Positions 47,953 through 60,300 of a DNA stretch of 64,000 nucleotides are shown here, piece by piece (positions within the stretch are counted from its first letter, which is position 1; each line of letters starts with the position of its first letter). A program made the translations under genes and the position numbers. The DNA comes from Symsagittifera roscoffensis (lineage: Eukaryota; Xenacoelomorpha; Acoela; Convolutidae). Location of the stretch: the NCBI RefSeq assembly GCF_963678635.1, contig NC_087066.1, positions 25,499,736 to 25,563,735 on the forward strand, written 5' to 3'. The notes under the pieces are model-generated. The model saw nothing but the letters and a program-made list of their open reading frames with translations, was not told the origin of the DNA and did no database searches.

Positions 47953-49975
47953 CTCTGTACGATCGGTTGGGCGCAATATGACAGCGCTCTTGCAAGACGT
48001 GCACAAATCAGATCTCCAAAATATTGGCACTGCGTAAATAACTCCAAAATTTCGACTAGAAATGAGAGACTGTTTAAATTGACTAAAAATCACGGGATCT
48101 CTTTAACTAAATTCCTTTTTTGCAAAAGAGGGATATTGGTTACTAAGAATAAAATTCCCTTATGCTGAACCGTTGATTTTTTTATACATTATATCAATAC
48201 CGAGCAGGCCCTGTGTGTGTAACTCTAGCTGAGTCACTAAGATTGTCATTGAGAAACCTAGGAGACATTCTTGATACTTACGAGATCGAAGAGGCAGCGT
48301 TAAGTAATTTAACTTGAACTTGTTTGCGGTACGTGAGCATCGCCATCAAATCATACGAATATTGTTTTTTGTCACAAAGCATGCAAAAAAAAAGATTCAA
48401 TTCATCTTTTGTTACGAGTTGGTCTCTTGGAAAAGGCAACTAAGCTGTAAGTTAAATTCAGAATGCTATGGTGCTGAAACTACAAGTAGTTTCAGCACTT
48501 ACAAATAAGTGGGTTGTTATTTAGATGGAGTCTGATTGGTTAGTCTTCAATATTTTATAGGGATAAAATATCTAATTTATAACCAATAATAATATACAGT
48601 TTGGATCAGGTTCCACTCTGTACGATCGGGTGGGCGCAATATGACAGCGCTCTTGCAAGACGTGCACAAATCAGATCTCCAAAATATTGGCACTGCGTAA
48701 ATAACTCCAAAATTTCGACTAGACATGAGAGACTGTTTAAATTGACTAAAAATCACGGGATCTCTTTAACTAAATTCCTTTTTTGCAAAAGAGGGATATT
48801 GGTTACTAAGAATAAAATTCCCTTATGCTGAACCGTTGATTTTTTTATACATTATATCAATACCGAGCAGGCCCTGTGTGTGTAACTCTAGCTGAGTCAC
48901 TAAGATTGTCATTGAGAAACCTAGGAGACATTCTTGATACTTACGAGATCGAAGAGGCAGCGTTAAGTAATTTAACTTGAACTTGTTTGCGGTACGTGAG
49001 CATCGCCATCAAATCATACGAATATTGTTTTTTGTCACAAAGCATGCAAAAAAAAAGATTCAATTCATCTTTTGTTACGAGTTGGTCTCTTGGAAAAGGC
49101 AACTAAGCTGTAAGTTAAATTCAGAATGCTATGGTGCTGAAACTACAAGTAGTTTCAGCACTTACAAATAAGTGGGTTGTTATTTAGATGGAGTCTGATT
49201 GGTTAGTCTTCAATATTTTATAGGGATAAAATATCTAATTTATAACCAATAATAATATACAGTTTGGATCAGGTTCCACTCTGTACGATCGGGTGGGCGC
49301 AATATGACAGCGCTCTTGCAAGACGTGCACAAATCAGATCTCCAAAATATTGGCACTGCGTAAATAACTCCAAAATTTCGACTAGACATGAGAGACTGTT
49401 TAAATTGACTAAAAATCACGGGATCTCTTTAACTAAATTCCTTTTTTGCAAAAGAGGGATATTGGTTACTAAGAATAAGATTCCCATATGCTGAACCGTT
49501 GATTTTTTTAGACATTATATCAATACTGAGCACGCCCTGTGTGTGTAACTCTAGCTGAGTCACTAAGATTGTCATTGAGAAACCTAAGAGACATTCTTGA
49601 TACTTACGAGATCGAAGAGGCAGCGTTAAGTAATTTAACTTGAACTTGTTTGCGGTACGTGTGCATCGCCATCAAATCATACGAATATGGTTTTTTGTCA
49701 CAAAGCATGCAAAAAGAAAGATTCAATTCATCTTTTGTTACAAGTTGGTCTCTTGGAAAAGGCAACTAAGCTGTAAGTTAAATTCAGAATGCTCTGGTGC
49801 TGAAACTACAAGTAGTTTCAGCACTTACAAATAAGTGGGTTGTTAGTTAGATGGAGTCTGATTGGTTAGTCTTCAATATTTTATAGGGATAAAATATCTA
49901 ATTTATAACCAATAATAATATACAGTTTGGATCAGGTTCCCATATGCTGAACCGTTGATTTTTTTTTATAGGGGG
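47745..49975 (+). repeat. 663-bp tandem array of partial LTR plus flank
   Basis: Three full units (starting 47,745, 48,408 and 49,071) and a partial fourth (49,734) repeat every 663 bp with very few differences. Each unit is the last 208 bp of the LTR followed by 455 bp of flanking DNA. The fourth unit breaks off at GGTTCC and jumps to CATATGCTGAACCG, which lies late in the flank segment. The 76- and 64-codon frames repeated inside it are by-products, not genes. Confidence 0.93.
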
Positions 49976-51200
49976 GGGGGGTATTTTTACTAGGTTCCCG
50001 AGGGGAGATGTAGTTAAAAAGATCCAAATCTCATGGTCTCATAACTTTTGGCCTTGTTTTTTTTTCTGTTGCTCATCGACAGTGAACATGAGGTCTTCTA
50101 AAATTTCTAGCAGCTGCCTGGTAAGCTACTAAATAAAATTCTGTCTATAAACCATAATTGCGATTGCTGTTTAAATTTAGTATTGCTGCTTTAATTTGGG
50201 AAGTGGCCTGCTTTTACCATGCCAATATCTTCCGTTGCTAGGAATGAGTTTGACAACTCGTGAGCCGAGCAGCTCAAGCGGATCCAACTTTACTCCGGCA
50301 CCTTCAGCTTAGGTAATTTCAGATTCGATTCATCTTGAACCCTGCTTAAATTGATTTTATTTGGGCTATCTTTGCCTTCGCTTCTTCGAAGCTGAATAAC
50401 TATTTCCTTTGCTTTTGTTTGGTCGTGCACCCGAACTTTTTTCTGATTTTTATGAAGTTTTTCTTGTACTGAATTGTCCATCAGCTTATCAACGCAGTAG
50501 CTGACAGTGTTATTTTGGTCGCCTTGTTGGCACAAAAACGACGCACTTGAGGTTATGCTTTAGCGGCTTTTTCATAGTTTTATGAAAGTCGACTTCATCG
50601 TTTGCAACTTGGTACCAAAATCCGACGCTGTACACGTTTTTTGTTGTTTTAGAGCTTTTTTCAAACTCAACTTGATCGGTTTTTCTTGCTTTGTTGCACC
50701 TTGCCGCTCTAATTTGACATTTTGTTTCGCTAGGAATTTTTTTGCTTCAGTTGATTAGTTGTGATTTTTTGACTGTATTGATAATCGTTTGCTTTCACCT
50801 TTAAAAGAGAAAACACAGACCACCTGTTTCACTAGCTTCTGCTCTCACCCACACTCTGGCTTGGTATGTGCTAAGAAGAAAAACAGCCTTACTAAATTTG
50901 TTTGGCGATGGTAGTGCTGATCCCTAGTTACAACGATTCGTCTCTCTCTTTTACCGCTGACTGGCCCATTAAAAGAAACAAATTCTATCAGCATAGGACT
51001 CACCTCCCATAAAATAAGAATTCCAACCAAAAAATGACACCAAAAAACTCGGTATATGTTGGACCTAAACCGGTGCATTGATGTTCCATTCTCACTCAGC
51101 GACATTTGCACCAGCAGTATCAAGAAAAAAAATTATAAAAAACTGGAATCTTACAATTCGGTGGAAAATAAGTAAACAACAACCAAATTGATAAAGAGTG
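49976..51200. other. Intergenic with unrecognised minus-strand frames
   Basis: After a short G run, the minus strand has frames of 81 codons (50,535-50,290; charged, K/Q/N-rich) and 92 codons (51,123-50,845; one hydrophobic segment WCHFLVGILILWEV). Neither shows a known motif, and frames around them are broken. They may be transposon debris. Confidence 0.35.
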
Positions 51201-51950
51201 CACACCAACTATCAGCAAAGATCTAGGATCTTACTGGAACAAACATATTGACCTGGAAAATTTTCCTGACAAATTTCAGCCAGCAAAACTACTTGAGTTT
51301 TTCTAAGATGGGGTTAAACTGATCCACTCGATTGTCAGTTAATTAACCTGCTACCTAGAAAGAACAAGTGATTTGTTATTGAATGCTTTTTTGTTATTTT
51401 TTTGAATGAATTGAAAACCTTAAGAGCTTTCACGGCTCAAGTGAGACCCATTTTTTTGTTGAAAAAATTGGGTTCATAATTTTTTTTTTGTTATCATGCA
51501 CTGGCACAAAAATCGCAGTGCGAAAACCTATGAAAAAAAATTTAAGGGCGAGTTTATGACAGATCTATGCAAAGCATTTAACACTGTCCACCATGAAATT
51601 TTGCTTAAAAAATTTTCAAAAAAATGGCTTTAGGTGGAAAAGTTTTTTTTGGAAAGTTATTTGATAAACAGAAATCAATAGTTGAAAAATCAGTGTTAAT
51701 CACTTTTGTGAAACTTCACGTATGCCCTTATTTCATTCTGGGACCTTCGATTGTTTTTTCCTCACAGAAATGACCTTAACGTGAATGACTTACAGGGTAA
51801 AGTTAGCCTAAAAGGAGAAAAAGCTTCAATATTTAGGGTGCACAACAAACCGAGTGGATTAAAAATATTTTAAGCTGATTTTCAGTTTTAGATGACCGTT
51901 TTACAAAAGTAAACTACTTATCAATTCAACTTAGTGAAAATTGTTTCTCC
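51200..51950 (+). pseudogene. Second decayed LINE reverse transcriptase
   Basis: Plus-strand fragments with stops: LENFPDKFQPAKL near 51,255, resembling the FP..K.A.. block, and TDLCKAFNTVHHEILLKKFS at about 51,555-51,615, the D-KAFD-V-H block, followed by a SYL-like segment. Too broken to classify, and not obviously the same family as the intron 2 LINE. Confidence 0.6.
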
Positions 51951-52833
51951 TAGCAAATCATCTATCAATGCAACTTAGTGCAAACTATGCGTCTTCTTGC
52001 AAACAAATGGCTTTAGAAAAAAATAAAAGGTTTTGTGTGTACGGAAGATCTACCTAGTGGTAATGCGTAACTTTCCAGGAGTTTTGATTGATGGAGAATG
52101 CTGATGCAATTTGAATAAAACCGGCTATGCTTGAGGAAACAGTTTGTAGCGGATGAAAATTTTTACGGCAGTTTTACCGTCTCAATTTTTTCTACATCGT
52201 ACGTTGAACAAAACTTAGACCAAGGACTGCTTCTTTCTTTATATAACGGCAAACAAAAAATTGAACAGTTTTCTTAACTACGTTTTATCCAACAAAATTA
52301 GGCGAAATAATTTTTGGTTATATCACTACGCGTTTTGCAAATAATTGTATTCAAACATCTTAAGTTTTTTTCGTGATCAATTGCTCAGCAAACGAATTTC
52401 TGAAAATTTGAAAAAACTTCCGATAGTCTCTAGACTCCTCTGCGCAAACGTTCCGCAGATATAGTACTAGATCAGATGCCCCTTTCCACAGGATAATCAA
52501 AACTGAAGCTTTGTTTCCTCGAAGACCGTCACATGCTACATTTTTTGATGCAAAACTGTCAAATTTTTAACTGTCAAATACGTAAAATCAAATACCGTTT
52601 GGAATACTGTAGACTTTTTAAAAACATTTCTTTTGTAAGGTTAAAAGCCAAGCTTGCAGCTAGTTAGCCATTACTTTACTTTGCCTCACTCACAAGGAAT
52701 ATTGTTCAGTTGGAGCCCAAAGTTGACTCTGATATTTATGTAAGCTAAATAATTTTTGGGTAACAAACTGTGATTTATACTTCTAAGTCGAATAATATAG
52801 GCAACCAAGTTTGATTTTTTAAATTGAAGAAAT
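51951..52833. other. Intergenic, no gene seen
   Basis: AT-rich. It may include more of the decayed LINE at its left end, but no motif can be followed past about 51,950. Confidence 0.5.
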
Positions 52834-53148
52834 TCAATTTACTTGATTAGAAATCCCTTTTGTTTCGTTAAAAAAGAACTTCCAAAAATGCGGCAATTGC
52901 CCTGAACCCCTTGTGAACGAGCGATATAAATCATAAAGTTCACTCCTAGTTTTTGTTACTGTATCTGTTAGAAATTTTGCGGTAGTTTTTGCTGCAACTT
53001 CTGCTATTTGAATACCACCCAAACAATTAAAAGTAAAAAACTCATTTTTTGAAAAATTCATTTTTAACAGCATTTCCTGCAAATTGTTCTTAATTTTGCG
53101 AGCAGATACTGTGCTTTCCAGATTTTTGCCACCAAAAGTTAGCACCAT
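52834..53148 (-). CDS. Unrecognised 104-codon ORF
   Basis: ATG-started frame downstream of the MFS gene on the same strand. Composition is protein-like, with a mid-part of alternating hydrophobic and charged residues (GGIQIAEVAAKTTAKFLT) and no signal peptide or membrane helix. No family recognised. It could be an exon of an unseen gene, a transposon relic or chance. Confidence 0.25.
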   Translation of the reverse strand: MVLTFGGKNLESTVSARKIKNNLQEMLLKMNFSKNEFFTFNCLGGIQIAEVAAKTTAKFLTDTVTKTRSELYDLYRSFTRGSGQLPHFWKFFFNETKGISNQVN

Positions 53149-53329
53149 TTTCTCAACTAGTCCAACATCAAATCACTTTCGAATAATTTTGCAACGAAAA
53201 GCAATTTTTCTTTAATTTTTACAAAACCACTTTAGATTGGGCATTTATATATGCAGATTAAGTAACGGTACTCGCGCTATATCTGTCATTTCATCCCGAA
53301 ACTAACTTCCCACCCTTACGTAGCATCTG

Positions 53330-53450
53330 GCCCACCCTCAGATCTGTTGTTCAAAGTTTTCAGACGGGAACCCGTCTAAGTTTTTCAGAGCCCAAACAGT
53401 TCCAATTGGCTGACCTTAAAAAGTCGACTAAGTTTTCTGAAATTCTTCAT
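53330..53450 (+). repeat. Possible dispersed repeat family B, weak copy
   Basis: The block TTGGCTGACCTTAAAAAGTCGACTAAGTTTTC resembles, with gaps, the tail of copy 2 near 12,980-13,010. Weak match. Confidence 0.25.
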
Positions 53451-53614
53451 ATTAGAAACTGCATATGTTTCGTTTCTTTCTGCGAAAAACTTATAGTTGT
53501 AAATAAGTAGAAATTATGGAAGTGGCGTCTAGATAAAAGTTGAAAATTGTTAAAATTTAATATAGTATAACCTTTACAAACTATCAAAGCTTTCTATAGA
53601 TAACTAAATAGTGT

Positions 53615-53928
53615 TCAGATGGGGTTGTACTGGTGTTTATGATTCACGTCAGATGTCACAATATAAATTCCTGCTGCAATTGCAGGAATGAGAGTCAAAA
53701 CTGACAGCAGCAGACTTGACTGGTAGAAATCGAAATAGTTGAAGAACACTCCCCCCACCACATATTGGCCGAAAATCAACGCAATACCATAGGATGTTGT
53801 AATCCACGAGCAAATGCACAATCTCAAACTTTCTTCTGATGGAAAATTGTTGCGTTTTCCAATAAGATCGAACAGAAAATAACAAGGAAGAAATCCGCCG
53901 TTAGATGATATGCCCAGAACAATGAGAC
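53615..53928 (-). CDS. SLC18B1-like: MFS gene exon 2
   Basis: Residues 340-443, the last three membrane segments and a short polar tail ending NPI before TGA. Acceptor CCCTTGCTAG. Confidence 0.88.
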
Positions 53929-56900
53929 CTAGCAAGGGGATATCAGAAACTTACTTGACAAGACTGCTGAAACTTAATTACAATCAGGAATTCCTCCTCA
54001 ATCATCGAGTTCTTTTGCAACATCCATTTTGGTCTGAATCGCCTTAAAAATGTAACAAAAATTTCTCCAGTTTACGGAAAAGGGGCGTCAAAAAGCAGTT
54101 TTCGGCTTAGTAGCCAGTTGGAGATTCCCACATTCAGATTAAAAACTAAAGCTTTTCAACGCTGCACCATAGAAAGAATCTGCCTGCTAACACTAGCCAC
54201 CAATCAAACGGATAAAAAACTAGCTTGAGCAGTAATTTATGCGAGTTATGTTTAAAAAAATGAGCTCCTAAAATAAGGCAGGCATTTGTTTTTTAATTAA
54301 ATGTAGCAAAATAATTTTTTCTATAAAATGCCCTTGACCTTGTCATATAAATATGCTTTGATGATAATTTTCGAGAAAATCTTACTGGATTAGACGAGGC
54401 TACTCGCATATCAGGGCGCATCTCGGAATGTTTCGACTGCACTTTAAGGCCTACTTGTTTGCCTCAATTGGATTTATACGCATTTATCCAACTCTTTCAC
54501 ATGCAGTAAGAGCGCAATATAGTGCACTAAATTATCCCAACTTGGCGAAACTAAAAAAAATAAGCCCCATAACTTTACCAAAAAAAATCACAGATGAAAT
54601 ATCTTTTTAAATTTGAGCTCTGCGAATCACTAAATTTCAAAAAAGTGGCCAAAAAGCTTAGTTAAAACGTCAAAAAATGACTGAACAAAAGAGTTTTCGT
54701 CAGAAGCCGGAACCAGAATCATAACGGCTGGAATAAAAAAAAACAGGCAAAGATTTTCGAAATATCGTAATACAATACTTCATAAACTGTCTTTGGAAAT
54801 TGATCGCGCAACAATATCTCCATAAGAGAATTGCATGGCCAGTATTTTTCAGATGAAAACCTCAAGGATTAAAAAACAGTCAATTATTTTCGAAATATCG
54901 TAATGCAATTCTACATAAACTGTCTTTAATAATTGATCGCGCTACAAAATCTCCATAAGAGAATTGCATGGCCAGTATTATTCAGACGAAAACCTCTAGG
55001 ATTAATTGAAAAACAGGCAATTTTTTTTCGAAATATCGTAATACAATTCTACATAATTCGTCTTTGAAAATTGATCGCGCTACAAAATCTCAATAAGAGA
55101 ATTGCATGGCCAGTATTTTTCAAATGAAAACCTCAAGGATTAATTGAAAAAAGGGCAATTATTTTCGAAATATTGTTATACAATTCTACATAATTTTGTC
55201 TTTGATAATTGATCGCGCTACAAAATCTCCATAAGAGAATTGCATGGCCAGTATTTTTCAGATGAAAACCTCAAGGATTAAAAAAAACAGGCAATTATTT
55301 TCGAAATATTATAATACAATTCTACATAAACTGTCTTTGGAAATTGATCGCGCTACAAAATCTCCATAAGAGAATTGCATGGTCAGTATTTTTCCGATGA
55401 AAACCTCAAGGATTAAAAAAACAGGCAATTTTTATCGAAATATCGTAATACAATTCTACATAATTCGTCTTTGAAAATTGATCGCGCTACAAAATCTCAA
55501 TAAGAGAATTGCATGGCCAGTATTTTTCAAATGAAAACCTCAAGGATTAATTGAAAAACAGGCAATTATTTTCGAAATATTGTAAAACAGTTCTACATAA
55601 TTTGTCTTTGATAATTGATCGCGCTACAAAATCTCCATAAGAGAATTGCATGGCCAGTATTTTTCAGATGAAAACCTCTAGGATTAATTGAAAAACAGGC
55701 AATTTTTTTTCGAAATATCGTAATACAATTCTACATAAACTGTCTTTGGAAATTGATCGCGCTACAAAATCTCCATAAGAGAATTGCATGGTGAGTATTT
55801 TTCAGATGAAAACCTCAAGGATTAAAAAAACAGGCAATTATTTTCGAAATATCGTAATACAATTCTACGTAAACTGTCTTTGGAAATTGATCGCGCAACA
55901 ATATCTCCATAAGAGTATTGCATGGCCAGTATTTTTCAGATGAAAACCTCAAGGATTAAAAAAAAAGGAATCATTAACGAAATATCGTAATACAATTCTA
56001 CGTAAACTGTCTTTGGAAATTGATCGCGCAACAATATCTCCATAAGAGAATTGCATGGCCAGTATTTTTCAGATGAAAACCTCAAGGATAAAAAAACAGG
56101 CAATTATTTTCGAAATATCGTAATACAATTCTACGTAAACTGTCTTTGGAAATTGATCGCGCAACAATATCTCCATTAGAGTATTGCATGGCCAGTATTT
56201 TTCTGATGAAAACCTCAAGGATTAAAAAAAAAAGGAATTATTAACGAAATATCGTAATACAATTCTACATAAACTGTCTTTGATAATTGATCGCGCTACA
56301 ATATTTCTTTATTTGGCCTGTATTTTTTAAATGATAACATCTCTGATAAAAAAAACTTTAAATTCTTTTTATTTTTCTCAAGATATTTTAATCTAAACAG
56401 TGTTGTCCACTCTAAAATCTGCATAAAACATGCTGATGACTTTTTTGTTGTGGAAAAAAAGCTAGTCATACATTTTCTATTCACGATTTTTCAATTATAA
56501 TTCTCAAAACTGCTTTTTTGATCTTTCAAAAAATCTTATAAAATTTTGACGGCACAAAATCAATTCTGTACACAAAAATAAACCATAAAATTTTGTTATT
56601 GTCGCAAAATCAACTCTGTACTCAAATAAAACAAATCTCCATACAATTTTGATATTGTCGCAACATAAATGCCGTGCTGAAAAAAAACATTTACTCATTA
56701 TTTAAAACTTTTGTCCAAAACTAGTTTTTTCAATCAAGTTTGGATTTTTGATTGTTTTCAATCTATACCATATTTAATTCTTTAAAAATTACGCAAAAAA
56801 TTACAAGGTCAAAAAATGTTCAGCTGATTTTTTTTGCGCCAATGGTAATTATTTGTATTTCATGACGAAGGCTCATAATTTTGTTGTTCTAAAAATTAGA

Positions 56901-58466
56901 AAAAAAATAAAGTTTGACCTAGAGCAATGAATGGGGATGTTTTTTCTAAAGTTGTGATCGACAAATCTGTATTATTTCAGCTTACTGTGTTTGGAAACAA
57001 ACACAAAATTTGAAAGAAATCTAACTAAGAAATTGCCAACGGTTGAAAAAAGCTGGTCATTTAAAAAATGCTAGTAACTGTTAGTATGACGAACTTTTAA
57101 AAAAAAATTTTTAATATTAAAAATAACAAGCATACAATTATCATACTTTTCTTAAATTTTTGAATGTAAAAAATGTATGGAAATTGTATGACAAGAACTT
57201 TGTCAAAACGGATTTCGAAGAAAGAATGTTGGAATTTTCAAATCAACAAAATTTTTTATTGGTATTTTTTCAGTTTGTATAAGGCGCTGATTGAGGAAAA
57301 AGGATTCAGACTCTGATTTTAAAGGCTTCGCATTTGTAATAAGAAACTTGTTGATAGTTTCAAGCCACTTGTCCTCGAAAAATGTTCAAATTAATTTTTA
57401 CAAAAAAAGCTTGTAAATAGAGGGTTTGTCAAGTAATTTCTGTTGCACCTGCATATAACGTCCAGCGCGGATAGTCAAATCCAAAGAATGGCAGCGCCAA
57501 AATAAAGTATCCAAGAGCCGTAAGTGCCAGACAAACTAAGAAGGTAACTTTGGAGTACCCCTTGTCAATCAAATAGCCATAGAAAACAGAAGTCAAGGTG
57601 GCCATACTTGCGTGAATGAGAAAAACGTAACCTGATTGAGAGCCGTTGAGGTTAAATGTGTCGAGTAGATGTACTGCAAGAGTCACAGACAAAAACCCAT
57701 ACTGGGCTAAAACAGCCATAAAAGGAAAAGTAACTGCCCAAACTCCTGGTAGGGATAAGAAATGCACTGCTGGCTTGAAGTTAAAGCCACTTGCAACTGT
57801 TTGGGACTCACGAAGCAGTTCTGGTTTTTTAATAGACCTAGAGGCTATAAAACAGAGAAAACCAACGCATAACTCAGCAAATCCGATAACAACAAAAGGA
57901 ATTGTATACCCCCCTATTGAGTAAAGCCAGCTGCAAAGAGGGGGTGCAATCATCATGCCAAAGTTGAAAGATATTTCCAGTCCGCTGAAAATTACACCCG
58001 CCCTTGCTGGGAACAACGGGATCAAAATCGGCGCAGTTGTTGCCCATTTAGCTGCTCCGCCCATTCCAATGAATACTCTGGTCAGGAAACAACCAAAAAC
58101 ATACCAATTTTTGGAGTTTAAATTGTATGATTCCCCGAATAGAACACACATTGTACCCGATAATACGAAACCGATATACGCTACTTTGTTTTTCTGCTGT
58201 TCTGATATCGTCAGTAAAAATAAAAAGGCAAATAATCCCTGTGATACTTGCAGTATTGCTACAATGAGTCCGATAGTCGGAACTGAAATATTCCTGTCCC
58301 GAGCTTCCGTCGGAAAGAATGGACCTATACTCGTCACATGCATTCCGGTGAAAACTAGGAGTAAATTGAACACGACGAGTACTGCCAAAGATTGAAAGGA
58401 AGACTTCGATTCGGACTCTTTTTCTTGGATCCGAAGACTCCTCGATTCGTCGTCTGTTGTCGTCAT
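53615..58466 (-). CDS. SLC18B1-like: MFS transporter, SLC18B1 (vesicular polyamine transporter) type, 2 exons, 443 aa
   Basis: Exons 58466-57449 and 53928-53615 join in phase (1332 nt). The protein has an acidic cytosolic N-terminus and about 12 membrane segments. Family marks include HVTSIGPFFPTEA after TM1, a motif-C-like SFNFGMMIAPPLCSWLY in TM5, and the TM8-9 loop GYLIDKG. The second exon continues YAGLIVLGISSNGGFLP, matching the family's GLSAG region; length is close to human SLC18B1 (456). Members move polyamines or related amines by proton exchange in vesicle membranes; substrate here is inferred. ATG 58466 is fixed by in-frame TAG and TGA codons immediately upstream. Confidence 0.88.
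54380..54690 (+). repeat. MITE-like repeat family A, copy 3
   Basis: Diverged copy in the MFS intron: ACTCGCATATCAGGGCGC aligns with the family head and ATCACAGATGAAATATC with ATCACAGGTGAAATATC of copy 1 (about 2,505-2,522). Confidence 0.5.
54700..56330 (+). repeat. About 12 tandem copies of a 133-138-bp repeat
   Basis: The marker TTGCATGG recurs at 54831, 54964, 55102, 55240, 55375, 55509, 55646, 55784, 55918, 56051 and 56184 (steps 133-138). Each unit contains TCGAAATATCGTAATACAAT, GAAATTGATCGCGC and ATGAAAACCTCAAGGATTA; the last copy decays after 56,290. It fills almost half of the 3.5-kb MFS intron. Spacing differences are mostly A-run lengths. Confidence 0.95.
56331..57448 (-). other. 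Rest of the MFS intron, no gene seen
   Basis: AT-rich. At 56,530-56,670 a 60-70-bp unit (AAAATTTTG..ATTGTCGCAA.AT) is repeated about three times in diverged form. No coding signal. Confidence 0.45.
57449..58466 (-). CDS. SLC18B1-like: MFS gene exon 1
   Basis: Residues 1-340, about the first nine membrane segments, in one open block. Donor GCAG|GTGCAA, phase 1. The open frame runs 20 nt past the donor, but only splicing here joins the rest of the transporter. Confidence 0.88.
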
Positions 58467-58500
58467 TTTCTATCACCTATGATATTTCTAACTTAGCTGA
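58467..58500 (-). promoter_or_regulatory. Possible 5' UTR splice or trans-splice acceptor of the MFS gene
   Basis: On the minus strand TTTTTTTTCAG ends 30 nt upstream of the start codon, the layout expected of a 5' UTR or spliced-leader acceptor. No matching upstream exon was identified. Confidence 0.35.
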
Positions 58501-59264
58501 AAAAAAATAAGTTCAGTTCAAATATGTAGTTTTCAAAGTTATTGTTGAGTAATTTTTGTTTAAATAATATTGATGCGCTTTGATTATGAATCACATGCGT
58601 GTTCTTAGATTATCAACTTTCATCTTTTAGCTTGAAAGCTTCAGATATGCATTTTCTGGTCAAAATAAACAGAGCAGAGAAATCAATTCTTTGACAAAAT
58701 GCAGAATAGATATCACCGTTCTTTGATTCTCAATTCGGGGGTCAATCGTCCCGGCTAGATTTCGCTTTAAATCTCATGCTCGAGAAAGACACGAAAACTC
58801 TTAACTGCCAAAAGTAATTTTAAAAGTATTTTTAAAATACCAAAAGTATTTTTAAATTAAATCCCATGGGTTATCATTTTTTGATCAAAAACAAAATCTC
58901 TTATAGAGAGACGTTTTGTCCCATTTTGGTTAATTTGAACACAAACATTTACCACGAAACAAACGTTTTGTAGAGATTCTTTCATTTTAGTTGAAAGATT
59001 CCCGCTGTAGGTGAAAAATAAATTTTCTAAGTAAATCATAACACCAAAGCAAAGTGCTAATATTTTGGTAATTAAAACAACTTAAAATGTGCTTCATGAC
59101 ACAACTTCAGTGGAGAAACAAAAAATATTTAAAAAGTTACAAATTTGAAATGATTCGAAAACTTATAAAAACAATTTTCTCTTTTTTCGCATAAACCAAC
59201 GTCTACAAAAAGCATAAAATATCTGCAATTCAGATACAAGGTCAAAGACAAAATGGGAAAGAAA

Positions 59265-59530
59265 AGGAATTATAATCGATTGATTATAATGGGTTTTCTA
59301 TGCCTTACATTTGAATTAGACATTGAGATGAAAATAATCAATTATAATTTATCAAAATCGATTATAGTCTTATCACAAAATAGATGAATTAATAATCAAT
59401 TATTATTGATTAAAATGTTTTATAATTTGATTCTTAAAAAAGAGTTTGTCATCGATTACTAATTCCTGAAAATAAATTTTGTATCAAATTTAGTAAGTAT
59501 CGAAATTTTAGTATAATCGATTATAAACGC
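59265..59530. promoter_or_regulatory. Cluster of AATCGATT / ATTATAATCGATT palindromes
   Basis: Within 265 bp, 0.8-1.1 kb upstream of the MFS gene, stand ATAATCGATTGATTATAAT (59,272), AAAATCGATTATAG (59,356), AATAATCAATTATTATTGATT (about 59,390) and ATAATCGATTATAA (59,513). They resemble paired homeodomain or Onecut-type sites, or decayed ends of a MITE; sequence alone cannot decide. Confidence 0.35.
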
Positions 59531-59839
59531 TTGAAACTTGATGCGAATATAACGAAATCTATCACGCAAGTCATTCTTACACTTAAGCTTCATTTGGAGA
59601 TGTGGTTTGTGTATTATTTTTCATACTCCTCTCAGAATTGTAAGAAGAGGCCGTCTCTTTTTGTTCCGGTTTTCCTAACAAAAATAACGGAATATCTGTG
59701 CTCGGGGTGGTTTTTTTTCTTCAGAAAAATTTATTTAAATAGCCATTTTTGGCGGAATTTTTTTTCATTCAAAATGTATTGATTGTTGAACTGAGTTTAT
59801 ATTTAAAAAGATATTACGTTTTTGATCATTTTTCGTAAA

Positions 59840-60170
59840 GATACGCGTGTTTCAATAGTGACATTTTGGCCAATTTGGGAAATTTAAAGCGCGACATATG
59901 TCGCGCTTTTAACGCGTGAGCGGAGGTTTAATCCGTCTTAGAAATCGTTCCAAATTCGTTCAAGGAAGCTTATTTGTACTTTATTGTATTCTATATGGCG
60001 TTTGGAGGATGATTTTCACAAAAAAAAATAAATTAAAAAATATATCTTTAGTTTTTTTGTATTCCATTCATTTTTTTCATGTTATTACTAGTCCATAGAT
60101 TTGAAATAGCAGTCGGAACATTCAGAGCTTCGCCCTGGTACGAGCCGCCTTGTTGTATTCGTTTGGAAAC
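59840..60170 (-). repeat. MITE-like repeat family A, copy 2 (inverted to copy 1)
   Basis: On the minus strand it reads GGCTCGTACCAGGGCGAAG at its head, then GTTCCGACTGC, TGGAACGATTTCTAAG and the palindrome GCGCGACATATGTCGCGC, all in the order of copy 1. Ends are not sharp. Confidence 0.7.
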
Positions 60171-60300
60171 GTGCACTGCAAATTTTTTTGGGTTGGTTGT
60201 GTAATTGTTTTGCAGTATGGCATCTTTGCCAGATTTCTGCGAGTGCTTTTTGATAGAGATTTCGTAATTTATGTTGAGTGCTTTTATCACTCTACTTTTC

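Noticed and set aside
47938-49834. Repeated 76- and 64-codon frames, three copies each
   Set aside because: They are by-products of the 663-bp tandem unit, begin inside the LTR and lack any motif.
54700-56330. CRISPR-like regular repeats
   Set aside because: The whole 133-138-bp unit is repeated with no unique spacers, and the setting is a eukaryotic intron.
57646-58395. Plus-strand frames of 92 and 146 codons
   Set aside because: Antisense shadows of the MFS transporter's first exon.
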